Of a DNA stretch of 64,000 nucleotides, positions 25,268 through 34,964 are shown piece by piece. The notes under the pieces are model-generated. The model had not been told where the DNA came from and searched no databases. It worked only from the letters and a program-made list of their open reading frames with translations. The position numbers and the translations under genes are program-made. How positions within the stretch are numbered: position 1 is the stretch's first letter; every line of letters starts with the position of its first letter. Source of the stretch: Limnoperna fortunei (taxonomy: Eukaryota; Mollusca; Bivalvia; Mytilida; Modiolidae); the NCBI GenBank assembly GCA_944474755.1, contig OX104115.1, forward strand, positions 37,459,080 to 37,523,079, read 5' to 3'.

Positions 25268-26536
25268 GGTCATCCTATATCCTTGGCAAATATCTGTTGT
25301 TAATTATAACCACCCATGCTGTAAATAAGAGGTTTCAGTTATGATAAATTGTCATCAATATGTAATCATGCAATATGTGTATTAGATCAGCTGGACCCCG
25401 TAGAAACAAGACAACGTAAAGTTCTGTAATCGACTGTACCATGACCCAAGTTTAAGACAATGTTAGCCTTGCTGTAACATTTAAAATATTGCTAAAATAT
25501 ACTTTCTCATTGGTCTGCATAAAATTAAAATGAATTAAAACATAATTGTTTTCTGATTAATATTCTTCATTCATTAAAAGATATATAAATATAACAACAC
25601 AACAGATTGTACAAGCTTGATGTTCTCAAAACAATTGAAATCAGTATGTCAATTCGGCACATGTTCACAGTCATATCATACACGTAAGGTCTTTTTCAGT
25701 TTATTGGAGAGATGGATGTATTTTTGGACTTAAGTCCGGTGTAAGGTTCATTTAGAACATATTCTTGCAGAATGCACATATCTTGAGTGTATTGCCTTAG
25801 ATAGCTTATGTAATGTCCAATGTTTTTCCAGTCGACAACAATTTTTTTCAACGATTATATGTGTATACAGTGTTTTTTGTTAGGCATTAGAGTGTTCCGA
25901 ACGGACAGTAAAGGTGTAAACATGTTGTTATCGCTGTGTTGATTATGTGGGTATATTTTATAATTGGTAATTTTTTTATATATATAAATTTGCAATTGCT
26001 ACTATAAAGCAGTTTTTTTATACTATTCATAAGGTTTAAATCCTAATTAGACGTATTTTCATGAATGAAAATGAAATGTAATTTCTAGTTGTGTAATTTA
26101 GGTAGCACAGGTGCGGTGTGTTCGATTTGTCACTTTGATCACTGTATGCGGTATGTTTGGGTTTCGTTGGATAATAATGCATACATGAAAAAATCGTTAT
26201 TAGATTAGCAAAGTGTATACATTTGTGTTTGCCTTTCATTAATTGTATGTAATGAAGGTTGTTTGTATATGCATATTGCGTGTTCTTTCTAGTTGTCTTT
26301 TCATATACTAAAGACGGTTTTGTTTCGTTTTCAGTAAATGTACATATTAGTGAAGCATGAAGTTGTATTACTGATGTTGTATGCTGCATCAAGATGGTTC
26401 TCTGGAATACAAATAAAACTTCATTTCTACCATACGCATTTGCATTTATTTCCACACAAATTTCCTAGCCAACACAGCTTAGATCAAATATGTAATAAAC
26501 CGCAATTAGCTAAGGAATGCTGTCAATTACATTCTC
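25268..26536. other. Intergenic or intronic, no supported gene
   Basis: A short stretch at 25405-25460 weakly recalls the SINE. The 139-residue minus frame at 26036-26455 has no recognisable domain. Confidence 0.4.
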
Positions 26537-26679
26537 TCAATTAGAATAGATTATCCTGTTATCCCTAGCAATAATCATCTCTTCCAGCTCGTTTTCTGCA
26601 GGTACATCTTTGGGGCCTCTTCCTCCTCCAAAACCGCCACACAAAAAAAACTGTCTTTCGTATGATCTGGTATGTCCTA
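26537..26679 (-). CDS. Candidate terminal exon
   Basis: The acceptor tattattttag lies at 26680-26690, with the exon beginning GACATACC at 26679. One frame gives HTRSYERQFFLCGG, then GGGRGPKDVPAENELEE, and ends at the TAA at 26537. A second frame (phase 0, as left by the exon at 29950-30021) gives DIPDHTKDSFF, then VLEEEEAPK, and stops at about 26570. Both look more protein-like than the surroundings. If it is the last exon of the minus-strand gene with exons at 31129 and 29950, the transposon nest at 27.0-29.7 kb lies in its intron. Product unknown. Confidence 0.35.
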
Positions 26680-27179
26680 AAATAATAATAGATTTGAAAA
26701 AATCATTATATTGTTTCACACGAGTGATTTAATGGTTGTTTGAACTACATAACATGTTACACTCCTTGCGACTTTTGTGGGTAGTGGGGGTAGTGGATAA
26801 AAAGATCTTTATAACAATATAAATATATATAAAAAAATTGAAATAGGGAGTATGTCAAAGAGACAATGTATTATAAAATATTTCTTCCAAAAATCGAATC
26901 AATACTAACTTTCAAATATTTGTTTCAAATATCTCTGATAAGCTAAGAATTATTCCAAACCTCAAAACCAACTTTGGTAAAATATTGTGAAGTTCGCTTT
27001 GTGTTAATCTGTACTCACCCTCTGGGAATCTGTACATCGGGTTTGGCCGGTAGCGAGGGTGTCTTCCTCGAATGCCAACATTTTATATTGTAGGTATTCC
27101 TCGAATGCCAACAAAATAATTTCAATAGATATTTATACAATTACAAGGTGTTTACATAAGAATTAAGTTTATTAATAAG

Positions 27180-27300
27180 TATGAAAGTACAACATAGAAT
27201 GAACTTTAGAATTAAATATATAAATATATATAAGTAAATAAATAATATATATGAATATACATATATAAATAAATAAAAATATAAAATAATAATAATCAGT
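27180..27300. repeat. Low-complexity (AT/ATAA) tract
   Basis: Almost pure A/T, with ataaataaata- and tatata-type runs, inside the 5' untranslated part of the MULE transposon. Confidence 0.8.
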
Positions 27301-27516
27301 TAAGAGTTTTAAAACTATTTAATTATTATGTTCACTAATTATATAATTATTATGTTCACTATTATAATTATTTATGTCAGCTTTGATTAAATACTTAATA
27401 GGAGGTTACAACTCGTTAAGTTGAAATGTTCAAGCTGACACTGAGTGAGCACAGTTCCATGCCAGCAACATTCTATAAAAGGGTGGCACAGACTAGTGAT
27501 TGTATCAGTTTCAAGT

Positions 27517-28923
27517 ATGGCTAATGCACAGTTGAATATACAGTTTGTTGAGAACAGACTCGGGAACGTAAACCTAGTTTACAACAACTTTAAATTCAGA
27601 GTAAAGACTCAGCGAGGTGACAGATGTTACTGGAGATGTGTCAAGTCTGACTGCACAGCCACCATCAACACGCTGAACAGAATTCCTGTAAAAATTCAAG
27701 GTCAGCACAACCACCCGTCAGACCAGATACAGCTTAATGTGGACAAAGTATTAAACAGAATGAAAGAGAGATGTCTAACAGAGAGCACACCCGTACCAAC
27801 CATCTATGACGATGAACTAGTGAGCCTACGTAACCGAGAATGGGACGAAAACGCGGAAAAACTTGTACAGAGTATGCCTACTTTCACAACATGTAAGACC
27901 TCCCTGTATAACCAACGTGGAAAGAATATACCTCAACTACCAGCGACAAGAGAAGACATCAATTTAGAGGGACCGTGGAGAGAGACAACTACTGGGGACA
28001 ACTTCTTACTCATTGATGACGGAGGCCAAGAAAGAATACTTGTATTCAGCACAATCTTCAACTTGACCCATCTTACTGCAGCATTTGCAGTTTATGGTGA
28101 TGGAACTTTCTATACCTGTCCGTCAGTATTTTATCAGCTGTACACTTTACATGCCTTCGTAGATGGTGCCATGTACCCGCTTGTTTATGCGTTACTTCCT
28201 GGTAAAGACGAAGATACATATACCCGATTCTTCCCATTACTAAAAGACTTCTGCCAGCAACACCAACTACGACTCAGCCCAGAGACAATCTTCTTAGACT
28301 ATGAGACAGCCGTTCACAATGCAGCATCTATAGTGTTTCCAGGTATCATAAAGAAAGGCTGCTTCTTCCACTATACTAAGTGCATATGGAGAAAAACCCA
28401 AGAGTTCGGACTTCAAGTACCATACAGCAACAATGAAGATATCCACAGACTTGTGCGACGTGCTGCAATACTCCCGATGATACCAACGGAAGAAGTTGAA
28501 GACGTATGCAGGTTCTCAGCGCTTGAAGACATGAATGACGCAGACACAGACCTCAACACAGAGAGATTCACCGACTACGTAACAGAGTACTGGGTAGAAA
28601 GAAACCGACATCTTTGGAACCATTATTACACCGTAGGACCAAGAACCACCAATAACTTAGAAGGATGGCACTCCAAGATAAAGAAAGTTGTTAAAGTTCC
28701 ACACCCCAATATCTACCGTCTAGTTGAGCTCTTAAAGCGTCAGGAAGCCCTCTCAAGATGCCAGATGCTACAGTACGCTTCCGGTGGAAAACGAGTCAAC
28801 AGAAAGAGAAAATGCAGAGAAATTGAAGACAGACTTGGAGACCTTAAACTCAGACACACCAACAGAGAGATGACCACCTTACAGTTTGCTGATGCTGCAT
28901 CTTACCTTTTGCATCTTGAGTAA
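27517..28923 (+). CDS. FLYWCH/MULE transposase, intact
   Basis: I chose ATG 27517 (468 residues) because it has A at -3 and G at +4; the frame is open upstream only from GTG 27445. Residues about 14-70 form a FLYWCH-type zinc finger (CYWRCVKSDC at 37-46 and HNH at 64-66), a DNA-binding fold common in MULE transposases. The MULE DDE core follows: Asp195 in YGDGTF, Asp261 in FLDYE, the GCFFHYTK box (282-289), and Glu382 in NNLEGWHSK as the likely third catalytic residue. The C-terminus is basic (KRVNRKRKCRE) with a closing helix. There are no stops, frameshifts or visible introns. It lies alone in its transposon and acts in the nucleus on the flanking inverted ends. Confidence 0.95.
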   Translation: MANAQLNIQFVENRLGNVNLVYNNFKFRVKTQRGDRCYWRCVKSDCTATINTLNRIPVKIQGQHNHPSDQIQLNVDKVLNRMKERCLTESTPVPTIYDDELVSLRNREWDENAEKLVQSMPTFTTCKTSLYNQRGKNIPQLPATREDINLEGPWRETTTGDNFLLIDDGGQERILVFSTIFNLTHLTAAFAVYGDGTFYTCPSVFYQLYTLHAFVDGAMYPLVYALLPGKDEDTYTRFFPLLKDFCQQHQLRLSPETIFLDYETAVHNAASIVFPGIIKKGCFFHYTKCIWRKTQEFGLQVPYSNNEDIHRLVRRAAILPMIPTEEVEDVCRFSALEDMNDADTDLNTERFTDYVTEYWVERNRHLWNHYYTVGPRTTNNLEGWHSKIKKVVKVPHPNIYRLVELLKRQEALSRCQMLQYASGGKRVNRKRKCREIEDRLGDLKLRHTNREMTTLQFADAASYLLHLE

Positions 28924-29949
28924 AAATTTGTTATTAAAAGTCATGAAATTAATGAAATAAAAATAATAAAATGTTATTTACCTGTAAACTTAATTTAGAA
29001 GATTGTTTGTATAATAATGCACATTTGTTTTTACAACAATTTGACCTTATTCCTCGAATGCCAACAAAATTTTACAGGTAAATTTTCGGTACATCAAAGA
29101 ATGTTGGCATTCGAGGAGTAAACCGTAGCGAGCTACTGTACAGCGGCAAGAGAGCTCAGGTAAAAATAAAATGTCTTCAAGTGTTTGGAAAAAAACCTAT
29201 TTGATGATGTCAGATATAGTGTTAAAATATATTTAATATTAACATATTTATAGTTTATTCTATGTTACAGATTTTAATGGGAATAAACGCCAATAAGGGG
29301 CAAAACAATATTTGTACCCTAATACGGCGGGTAGCGAGCAAGAGTTCTACAGGTAAATGCCTGATCACGGACCATGATGCTGCACGCCAATTTTTGTACT
29401 TGGCGCGCTACCCACCATATTAGCGTACAGATATTGTTTTTGGCCCTTTTAATGTCAGTTTGACATTTTTCTGGTTAAAATCTGTAACATAGAATAAATG
29501 ATAAATATTTTAATGGTCAATATATTTTAATATTATATCCGACGTAATTAAATAGTTTGCCAAACATTTGATGACGCTTTATTTTTACCTGAGCTCTTTA
29601 GCCGCCGAAAAGATGCTTGCTACCCGCCAAACCCGATGTACAGATTCCCATAGGGCGGTACTGTGCTTTCTATACTTTGACACCGAGCATCAAAAGGGAA
29701 TAATTAAAGGAAATATTTTGTTAAGAAAAACAAGAAGACCCAAAGGGACTGAATCGCTCATTTAGCACCTGTTAGTTAAATTTGCTAAAAAGGACAATAA
29801 ACCTGTCGTTTGATCCCTATGTTTAACTATCACTATGAGTGACCATGTTTTTATTGGATCACTGTAAAATGATGAATGAATTCAATAAATATCCAGTGGA
29901 TAGTTTGACTTTGTCATCTGATCGGATATACAACATAACTTTTACTAAC

Positions 29950-30021
29950 CTTCTTATGAATAAGGAAGCTCTTGCTCTTCACACCTTTTCCTTTTTCCAT
30001 TTGGGTACTTTTCTCTAGGTA
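29950..30021 (-). CDS. Candidate 24-codon internal exon
   Basis: The acceptor gttttgcag (edge 30021) and donor aagaag|gttagt (29950) enclose exactly 72 bp. The phase-0 frame reads YLEKSTQMEKGKGVKSKSF and then LIHKK, lysine-rich and without stops. It connects in phase to the exon at 31129-31204, which ends SEETSM in phase 0. No homologue recognised. The two-sided splice support and exact phase agreement make it better than background. Confidence 0.45.
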
Positions 30022-30141
30022 CTGCAAAACATGACAAAAATCTGAGGGAGCCCTGAAATGAACTTACATATTTAAAATTTATAAAAACTTTAATGTTAGC
30101 ATTATGACAAGCATAAAATATATTAAAACAACAAAAATTGA

Positions 30142-30383
30142 TTTGTTTGTTTGTTTGAATGATGTTCAACGCCATTTTCAGCGTACAGTTTTTATTGGGG
30201 GGGAAGCCGGAGTACCTGCAGAAAACCCCCGACCTGCGGTAGGAAAACTGGCAATCCTTGTCAATTAGGATTGGAGGTGAGATCACCCTGCTTGCAGTGA
30301 GAATGGAACGCGCAATCTCAGTGTTGACAGACCACGTGATCAATAGTAGACGAACTACATTAACCAATCGGCCACGGAGGTCC
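30142..30383 (-). mobile_element. tRNA-headed SINE, copy 2
   Basis: Same family and orientation as the copy at 23242. It has a perfect 13-bp target duplication, caacaaaaattga, at 30129-30141 and 30384-30396. The B-box region is slightly changed (gaatggaacgc on the plus strand). Confidence 0.93.
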
Positions 30384-31128
30384 CAACAAAAATTGAAGTT
30401 CCCTCGTCTGATTTTTTTAAAGAGTAAAATCTGATCATTAATGTTTCAGCTAAAGAACATGCATACATGCTGTGTCTGTAAGCTCCAGACAACCCTCCTG
30501 TCATTACAATAATGTAGGTGAAAATTTTGTATACTAAATGCCAAACCCCCTTGGAAAAATGTGTTTTCTTGCATTTTTTTTATTAGTCTATATATAACCT
30601 TTTTATTACGAAAATTCAGTAGAAAAAATGTAGAAACAATATCATGTCAATGTTTTGTAATATGCCTAATTGTTGAGTTGTTACAAATCTTCCTTGACTT
30701 TTGCAACGGGAATTTTACATAATAAGTCAGCCATTTTTGTTTCTAAACGGACCTTACGATGTTTACAATTGTTCGTCCGTTTTCGTGAAGTTCAATGGTA
30801 TTCGGACAAACCGCGAGACTTTTCCCGCCGTAACTGCAGACGACACCTCCAAAAGGATTTCGAGTAGACATCAATCGATTGTACCTAAAGTACACTTCCG
30901 TTCTAATTGAGGTCAAATTTTAGTATGGAAAATCGCCCTTTCACAAATAAAAAACTGACATATTTTAAAATGCTAAATATCTCGTGGAAATAATTATTAA
31001 TTTCAAAAAGTACCTTTCTTGATCTACAAAAGGAGTATAAGCTGAACCATACGCGGTAAGCAGTTTTCATTTACGTCAACACTTACTATACACATATATA
31101 GTAGTTCATGATTTCAAAGATGACTTAC

Positions 31129-31204
31129 CATTGATGTTTCTTCACTCAGGTCTTCAATCTGTAATTTCCGAAGTCTTTCTGAAATACTATGAACCTCCAC
31201 TTTA
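31129..31204 (-). CDS. Candidate 25-codon internal exon
   Basis: A 76-bp exon with acceptor ttacttag (edge 31204) and strong donor atg|gtaagt (31129). After one leading base the frame reads KVEVHSISERLRKLQIEDLS and then EETSM, an amphipathic, probably helical stretch. It ends in phase 0, matching the exon at 29950-30021. The preceding exon was not found. Product unknown. Confidence 0.45.
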
Positions 31205-31534
31205 CTAAGTAACAATGAAAATTCTTACAGCACCTGATAAATTAAGTAATAAGAAATAAAATGCTGAAGATAGTGTGATATATGTACTTTAGAAAAGTTT
31301 CTTTTTTTTGGTAGCAAATTTTTGCATTTACGAGAAAATCTAGGTGTTTTTTTTTTAATTTAGCTGGTCCAAGCTCAGAAAATTGGTATTTATTATACCT
31401 CAATTTCATTTACAATGTTAATCTTCCATAGACCACCGTGACATATAAGTATTGTAAAAAAAATGTACTGTCAGAAAAATATTGTCACCCGCTACCATAG
31501 GTACGAATTGTTCTAAAATTATACTGTACAATTC

Positions 31535-31544
31535 GCGCATGCGC
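31535..31544. promoter_or_regulatory. NRF1-type palindrome
   Basis: GCGCATGCGC is the core of the NRF1 (alpha-Pal) site, typical of housekeeping promoters in animals, and stands out in AT-rich surroundings. It lies 42 bp upstream of the ATG at 31586, a normal promoter distance. Confidence 0.5.
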
Positions 31545-31585
31545 AATATCTATTTCTACATTTCCGTTGTAAGCAGACGACAATA

Positions 31586-31645
31586 ATGTCAAGCAACAAA
31601 CTTTTTTCCACCACAAATGAGGCAGATTTAAAGATTCTGGATCCT
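31586..31645 (+). CDS. Candidate first exon behind the NRF1 site
   Basis: ATG 31586 opens a 20-codon frame, MSSNKLFSTTNEADLKILDP, ending in phase 0 at a GT donor (cct|gttagt). The context (aataATGt) is acceptable, and the NRF1 palindrome just upstream supports transcription. Later exons were not found; the downstream sequence is full of repeats. Product unknown. Confidence 0.4.
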
Positions 31646-31760
31646 GTTAGTTTACTTTTATTGTTAAATTGCTGTTTCATTACCATTATTACATCAATTA
31701 AATACCATTATTGAATAAAGTTGTTCATGGTTCGAATAGTTTTTCGGTATAATAAAATAA

Positions 31761-31895
31761 ATGTTACATGTACATGACAGGGTGACAGTAAAATTGTCAA
31801 CGTTCGAAAATAATCTCAACCTCTGCTTTCGCCTCGGTTGACAGTATTTCCTCAAGTTCACAATTTTACTGTCACACTGTCAGACATGTAATATT
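31761..31895. repeat. Small hairpin MITE-like repeat
   Basis: Arms of about 36 bp (31761-31797 and 31860-31895) share acatg-acagggtgacagtaaaattgt in inverted form. The loop is about 60 bp. No target duplication was clear. Confidence 0.65.
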
Positions 31896-32039
31896 TATAA
31901 ACTATTCATTAACATAACTTTTGAAATAGCAATTTAAAATTTACTATTATATACTTATAACATTCTGAGAAGTCAATTTTCAAAAAGTACATTCTTTTAT
32001 TGAATGATAAAAATATCGTCAAGTACAGTACTTTCACCT

Positions 32040-32222
32040 GGAAACGCAACACTTCGACTGATTGATAACTGATTGCTGACGGATTTTGGAACGCTGACGA
32101 ATCGCTGACTGCTTGATGATGAATACATCCGACCAAAATTATTAATCCGTCATTACCTTGGTAACCGTCAGCGATCAGTGCGATCAGTCCAATCAGTGCG
32201 ATCCAGAATCCGTCATTTAATT
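32040..32222. repeat. Cluster of gctgacggatt / gatcagt motifs, left
   Basis: After gaaacgcaacactt (32041-32054) comes actgattgataactgattg, then ctgacggattttggaacgct, then many short gatcagtgcgatcag and atccgtca units. The 40-bp core recurs near 34705-34745. Confidence 0.7.
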
Positions 32223-32400
32223 ATATTCATAAATCGGTCAGTTGATTGACACCTGTAATTATTTTAACAAAAAGTCATTTATTCTTTAGGTCTATGAAGA
32301 TCGGTTTTAACATTGTCATTATAGTTATATTAAAAAACGGAACCTTTTCAAAACTTGCCTTTTAAAAGGGTGGCATTCAATTTGAACAATAAATTATTTC

Positions 32401-32500
32401 AATGATTGATTGATTGGATGTTTTCTTTTCTTTCAGCAAGAGTATTTCAGCTTTATTCATGACGTCATGACGAGAATAAGTTAAATATCAATCAATCATT
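32401..32500 (-). repeat. LINE 3' tail, worn copy
   Basis: In minus orientation: gtcatgaataaagctgaaat, then ccaatcaatcaatca. This matches the LINE tails at 21281 and 33400. Only the tail is present. Confidence 0.65.
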
Positions 32501-32760
32501 GATTTGTTTGTTTGTTTAAATATTGTATAACGCAACTATCGGCAATTTTTCAGCTATATCATGGCCTCCAATTTTTTTTGGAGGAGGAAGCCGCAGTACC
32601 CGGACAAAATTCCCGACCTTCGGTAGGAAAACTGGCTCATTTTCAATTAAGTCGAGTGCACCCTGTCTGCAGTGAGACTCGAACCCGCAACCTCAGCGTT
32701 GACAGACCACGTTATCAAGAGTAGACGAACTAACATAACCACTCGGCCACCAAGGCCCCC
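32501..32760 (-). mobile_element. tRNA-headed SINE, copy 3
   Basis: A full-length copy of the SINE family, inserted beside the LINE tail. A likely target repeat, tcaatcaat, is at 32488-32496 and 32761-32769, though the site is itself repetitive, so this is less certain than in other copies. Confidence 0.85.
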
Positions 32761-32925
32761 TCAATCAATTAGAGCAAGATTCACAAAGGGCAAACATTTT
32801 GAATTCCCCATGAAAAATATGGGGTATGGGTAGGGGCGGAAAATTTACAAATTTACTTTTTTAGCCTACTTCTTTTCGAATTCTACAAAATAGATCCTTA
32901 TCGTGCAAGGAGTGTGACACTCCCT

Positions 32926-33680
32926 TATACATCGGAATTCTTAGGAATTGTGGCACAGTCGTTTATTCTTTATTTGAAATTTAATTCTGTGTAAATTCAT
33001 GTGACACAAAGAGATAGCGAATAAAATATATAAATAAATACTTTCGCTTTTGTCGCTGGGACCATACTGGGAGGGCTCCCAGTGCTCGACCCACAGAGCA
33101 GCCCAGCGCGTCCCGGGGTGGCGGAAATGGTGGTGGGGGGGGGGGGTTTGTCAGGTCATAATACGGAAAGCCTGACCGCGGACCGTATTGGGTAACGTGT
33201 TTGGAGAGTGCCACGCTCCTTCCACATTAAGACCGATTTTGTAGATATCGAAAAAGAGTAGGCTCATTGTAGCTGCTACAAAAGGCTAAATTTCCACCCC
33301 TAACCAAAACTCCATACTTTTCCAGTGGCAGTCAAAATTGTATTCCCTGTGACCCATCCCACCCCCCTTTTCCGTTGATTTATTGTTTGTTAACTTGTTC
33401 CCGTCCTGAATATAGCTTAAATACTGCTCGCTGGACGTAAAGCAGACAGCAAATCAATCAATCAATCAATCGCTTTTGTCGTAAATCTTTTTCAGTGTTA
33501 TACAGCTGAATTCTTAGGAATTGTGGCACAGTAGTGTATTCTTTGTTTGAGATTTAATTTTGTGTAAATTCATGCGACACAATAAGATAGTGAATAAAAT
33601 ATATAAATAGATGTTTTCGCTTTTGTCGTAATTTATTCAGTATTATACACCGGAATTCTTCGGAACTGTGGCACAAAACG
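32926..33680. repeat. 146-bp tandem repeat, two full units and one partial
   Basis: Units start ttatacatcggaattc (32926), ttatacagctgaattc (33498) and ttatacaccggaattc (33643). The second-to-third spacing is 145 bp. The first-to-second spacing is 572 bp, which becomes 146 after subtracting the 415-bp LINE insertion and one 11-bp target duplication. Units share gaattgtggcacag, attcatg-gacacaa and cgcttttgtcg. Confidence 0.85.
33056..33470 (+). mobile_element. 5'-truncated LINE insertion with 11-bp target duplication
   Basis: cgcttttgtcg lies at 33045-33055 and 33471-33481. The 415-bp insert between is GC-richer than its surroundings and ends cgtcctgaatatagcttaaa, then tggacgtaa and (ATCA)n, the same tail as at 21281. 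No reading frame is kept. Truncation at the 5' end plus a microsatellite tail is the normal signature of LINE target-primed insertion. Confidence 0.88.
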
Positions 33681-34570
33681 AAAACTGATCAAACCACGAC
33701 AAATGATCTGTTTAAAAGTTTATAATAAAAAACCTCGACCTTGGTGATTAAGGTAGCAGTAATCTATTATTGATACCATGTAGTCTTTTCGCCCCTTACA
33801 GGGAGAGGATCTGCTCGACTCATTCCTTAATTTGTAAAGAACACCAGTTACTGTCGAATGTGTGCTGTTTCGTTGGGTACTCCAGTTCTTCCCAATAAAC
33901 ATTAGACGCCATATTATATAGAATAATGTTAAACAAACTTTCAAACATACATACACAAAATGCTAACGCTAAAGCACGAAGGGAAAAAAAATTACGATTC
34001 TGCCTTCACGTTTTTCGTCTTTCTCGCTTTTTCCGCTTTAACAAATTTCGAAGATTAATACGAGATGGCACGCGAGGTCAAATATTGTTTGAATTGATTG
34101 TGTTTGTGTTTTTTTTTTCATTTCTTTTTTATTTGTGATTTTTATATTCCGTCACAGATGTATTACATGTAGTTATAGATTTGGGAGGGGGTGGGGGTGG
34201 AATTTCCATTTATCATTTATAACTTCAGACAAGACTTTCCGCTTAAAAAAAATTCGAAGACAAATACGAGACGTGCGCCGTTGCATGCGATGTAATTTTT
34301 TTAAAGTTATCGTGTGTGTGGTTTTTTTACTTTGTTTTAATTATTTTGTAAATAAAATAACACTATGTGATATTTATATTTCGTCATGGATGCATTAGTT
34401 ATAGATTGGGGGAATTTTCACTTATATCATATATAACTTTAGACCAGTTTTAGCCTTATTATTAGGTAAAACGAGCCATAAATGAGGACATAACAGTTGA
34501 CATTTTCTTCTAATATTTGCAAGTGAAACGAATTTTCACATTTCGAAATATTAATTTTACTAACCGGAAG
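33681..34570. other. Spacer, no supported gene
   Basis: Open frames at 33926 and 34135 share an 'ttttcgct..tttccgct' flavour and a gggaggggg(t) run, perhaps an old duplication, but no product is recognisable. Confidence 0.35.
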
Positions 34571-34790
34571 TTTAATGGACGGATTGGAGCGATCAGTCAA
34601 AATCAATCCGTCAGATCAGTCAGATCGTTCCAAATCCGTCAATTGACGGATGGATTGATTGGGAAAGATCTGACGGATTGGGAACGATTTGACTGATCTG
34701 ACTGATTGATAACTGATTGCTGACGGATTTTGGAACGCTGACGGAGTTTGGAGCGCTGACGGATTGCTAAAAGTGTTGCGTTTTCAATCT
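34571..34790. repeat. Cluster of gctgacggatt / gatcagt motifs, right
   Basis: Rich in acggatt, gatctgac and gactgat units in both orientations, sharing a 40-bp core with 32055-32100. It ends aagtgttgcgttttc (34773-34787), the inverse of gaaacgcaacactt that starts the left cluster. Confidence 0.7.
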
Positions 34791-34964
34791 CAAGTGCTGT
34801 ATCCTTAGATAGTGTCGATAACATGATCGTGTAATGTTTCACGATATATCCTCAGAAAACATAAATGCTACTCTCAGCCATTATCCCCGTCGCCGCCAAA
34901 AGTTGGACATTGCACTGTATATGTCAATTAAGTGCCATAACTAAAAAAAAATCAACATATATAA

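Larger units (their letters stand above)
27058..29124 (+). mobile_element. Complete MULE-type DNA transposon
   Basis: A 2,067-bp element with 23-bp inverted ends (27058-27080 and 29102-29124; 20 of 23 match), both starting GGT and containing tcctcgaatgccaaca. It is flanked by a perfect 8-bp direct repeat, gtagcgag, at 27050-27057 and 29125-29132. Extra copies of the tcctcgaatgccaaca motif lie just inside both ends (27097-27113 and 29050-29066), likely subterminal transposase sites. It carries one long intact transposase frame. The 8-bp duplication is at the short end for Mutator-like elements (8-11 bp). Confidence 0.92.
27022..29655. mobile_element. Foldback element split by the MULE insertion
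   Basis: With 27058-29132 removed, the left arm (27022-27057 joined to 29133-29335) is an inverted copy of 29395-29652. Landmark pairs are gggaatctgtacatcggg with its complement at 29627-29645, agagctcaggtaaaaataaa with its complement near 29575-29595, and attctatgttacagatttta with its complement near 29476-29495. The loop is 29336-29394. The element is about 560 bp without the insertion and has no coding capacity. Ends beyond 27013 and 29665 are vague. Confidence 0.8.

Noticed and set aside
25405..25470. Possible further SINE scrap
   Set aside because: Only about 40 bp of loose similarity (gactgtaccatgacccaag); too weak.
26036..26455. 139-residue minus-strand open frame
   Set aside because: No domain, no splice context, composition expected from AT-rich DNA (many Asn, Thr, Tyr, Ile, Lys).
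30681..30734. Good start context AAAAATGGCT opening MADLLCKIPVAKVKEDL on the minus strand
   Set aside because: Stops after 17 codons and neither donor choice connects in frame to the exon at 29950-30021.
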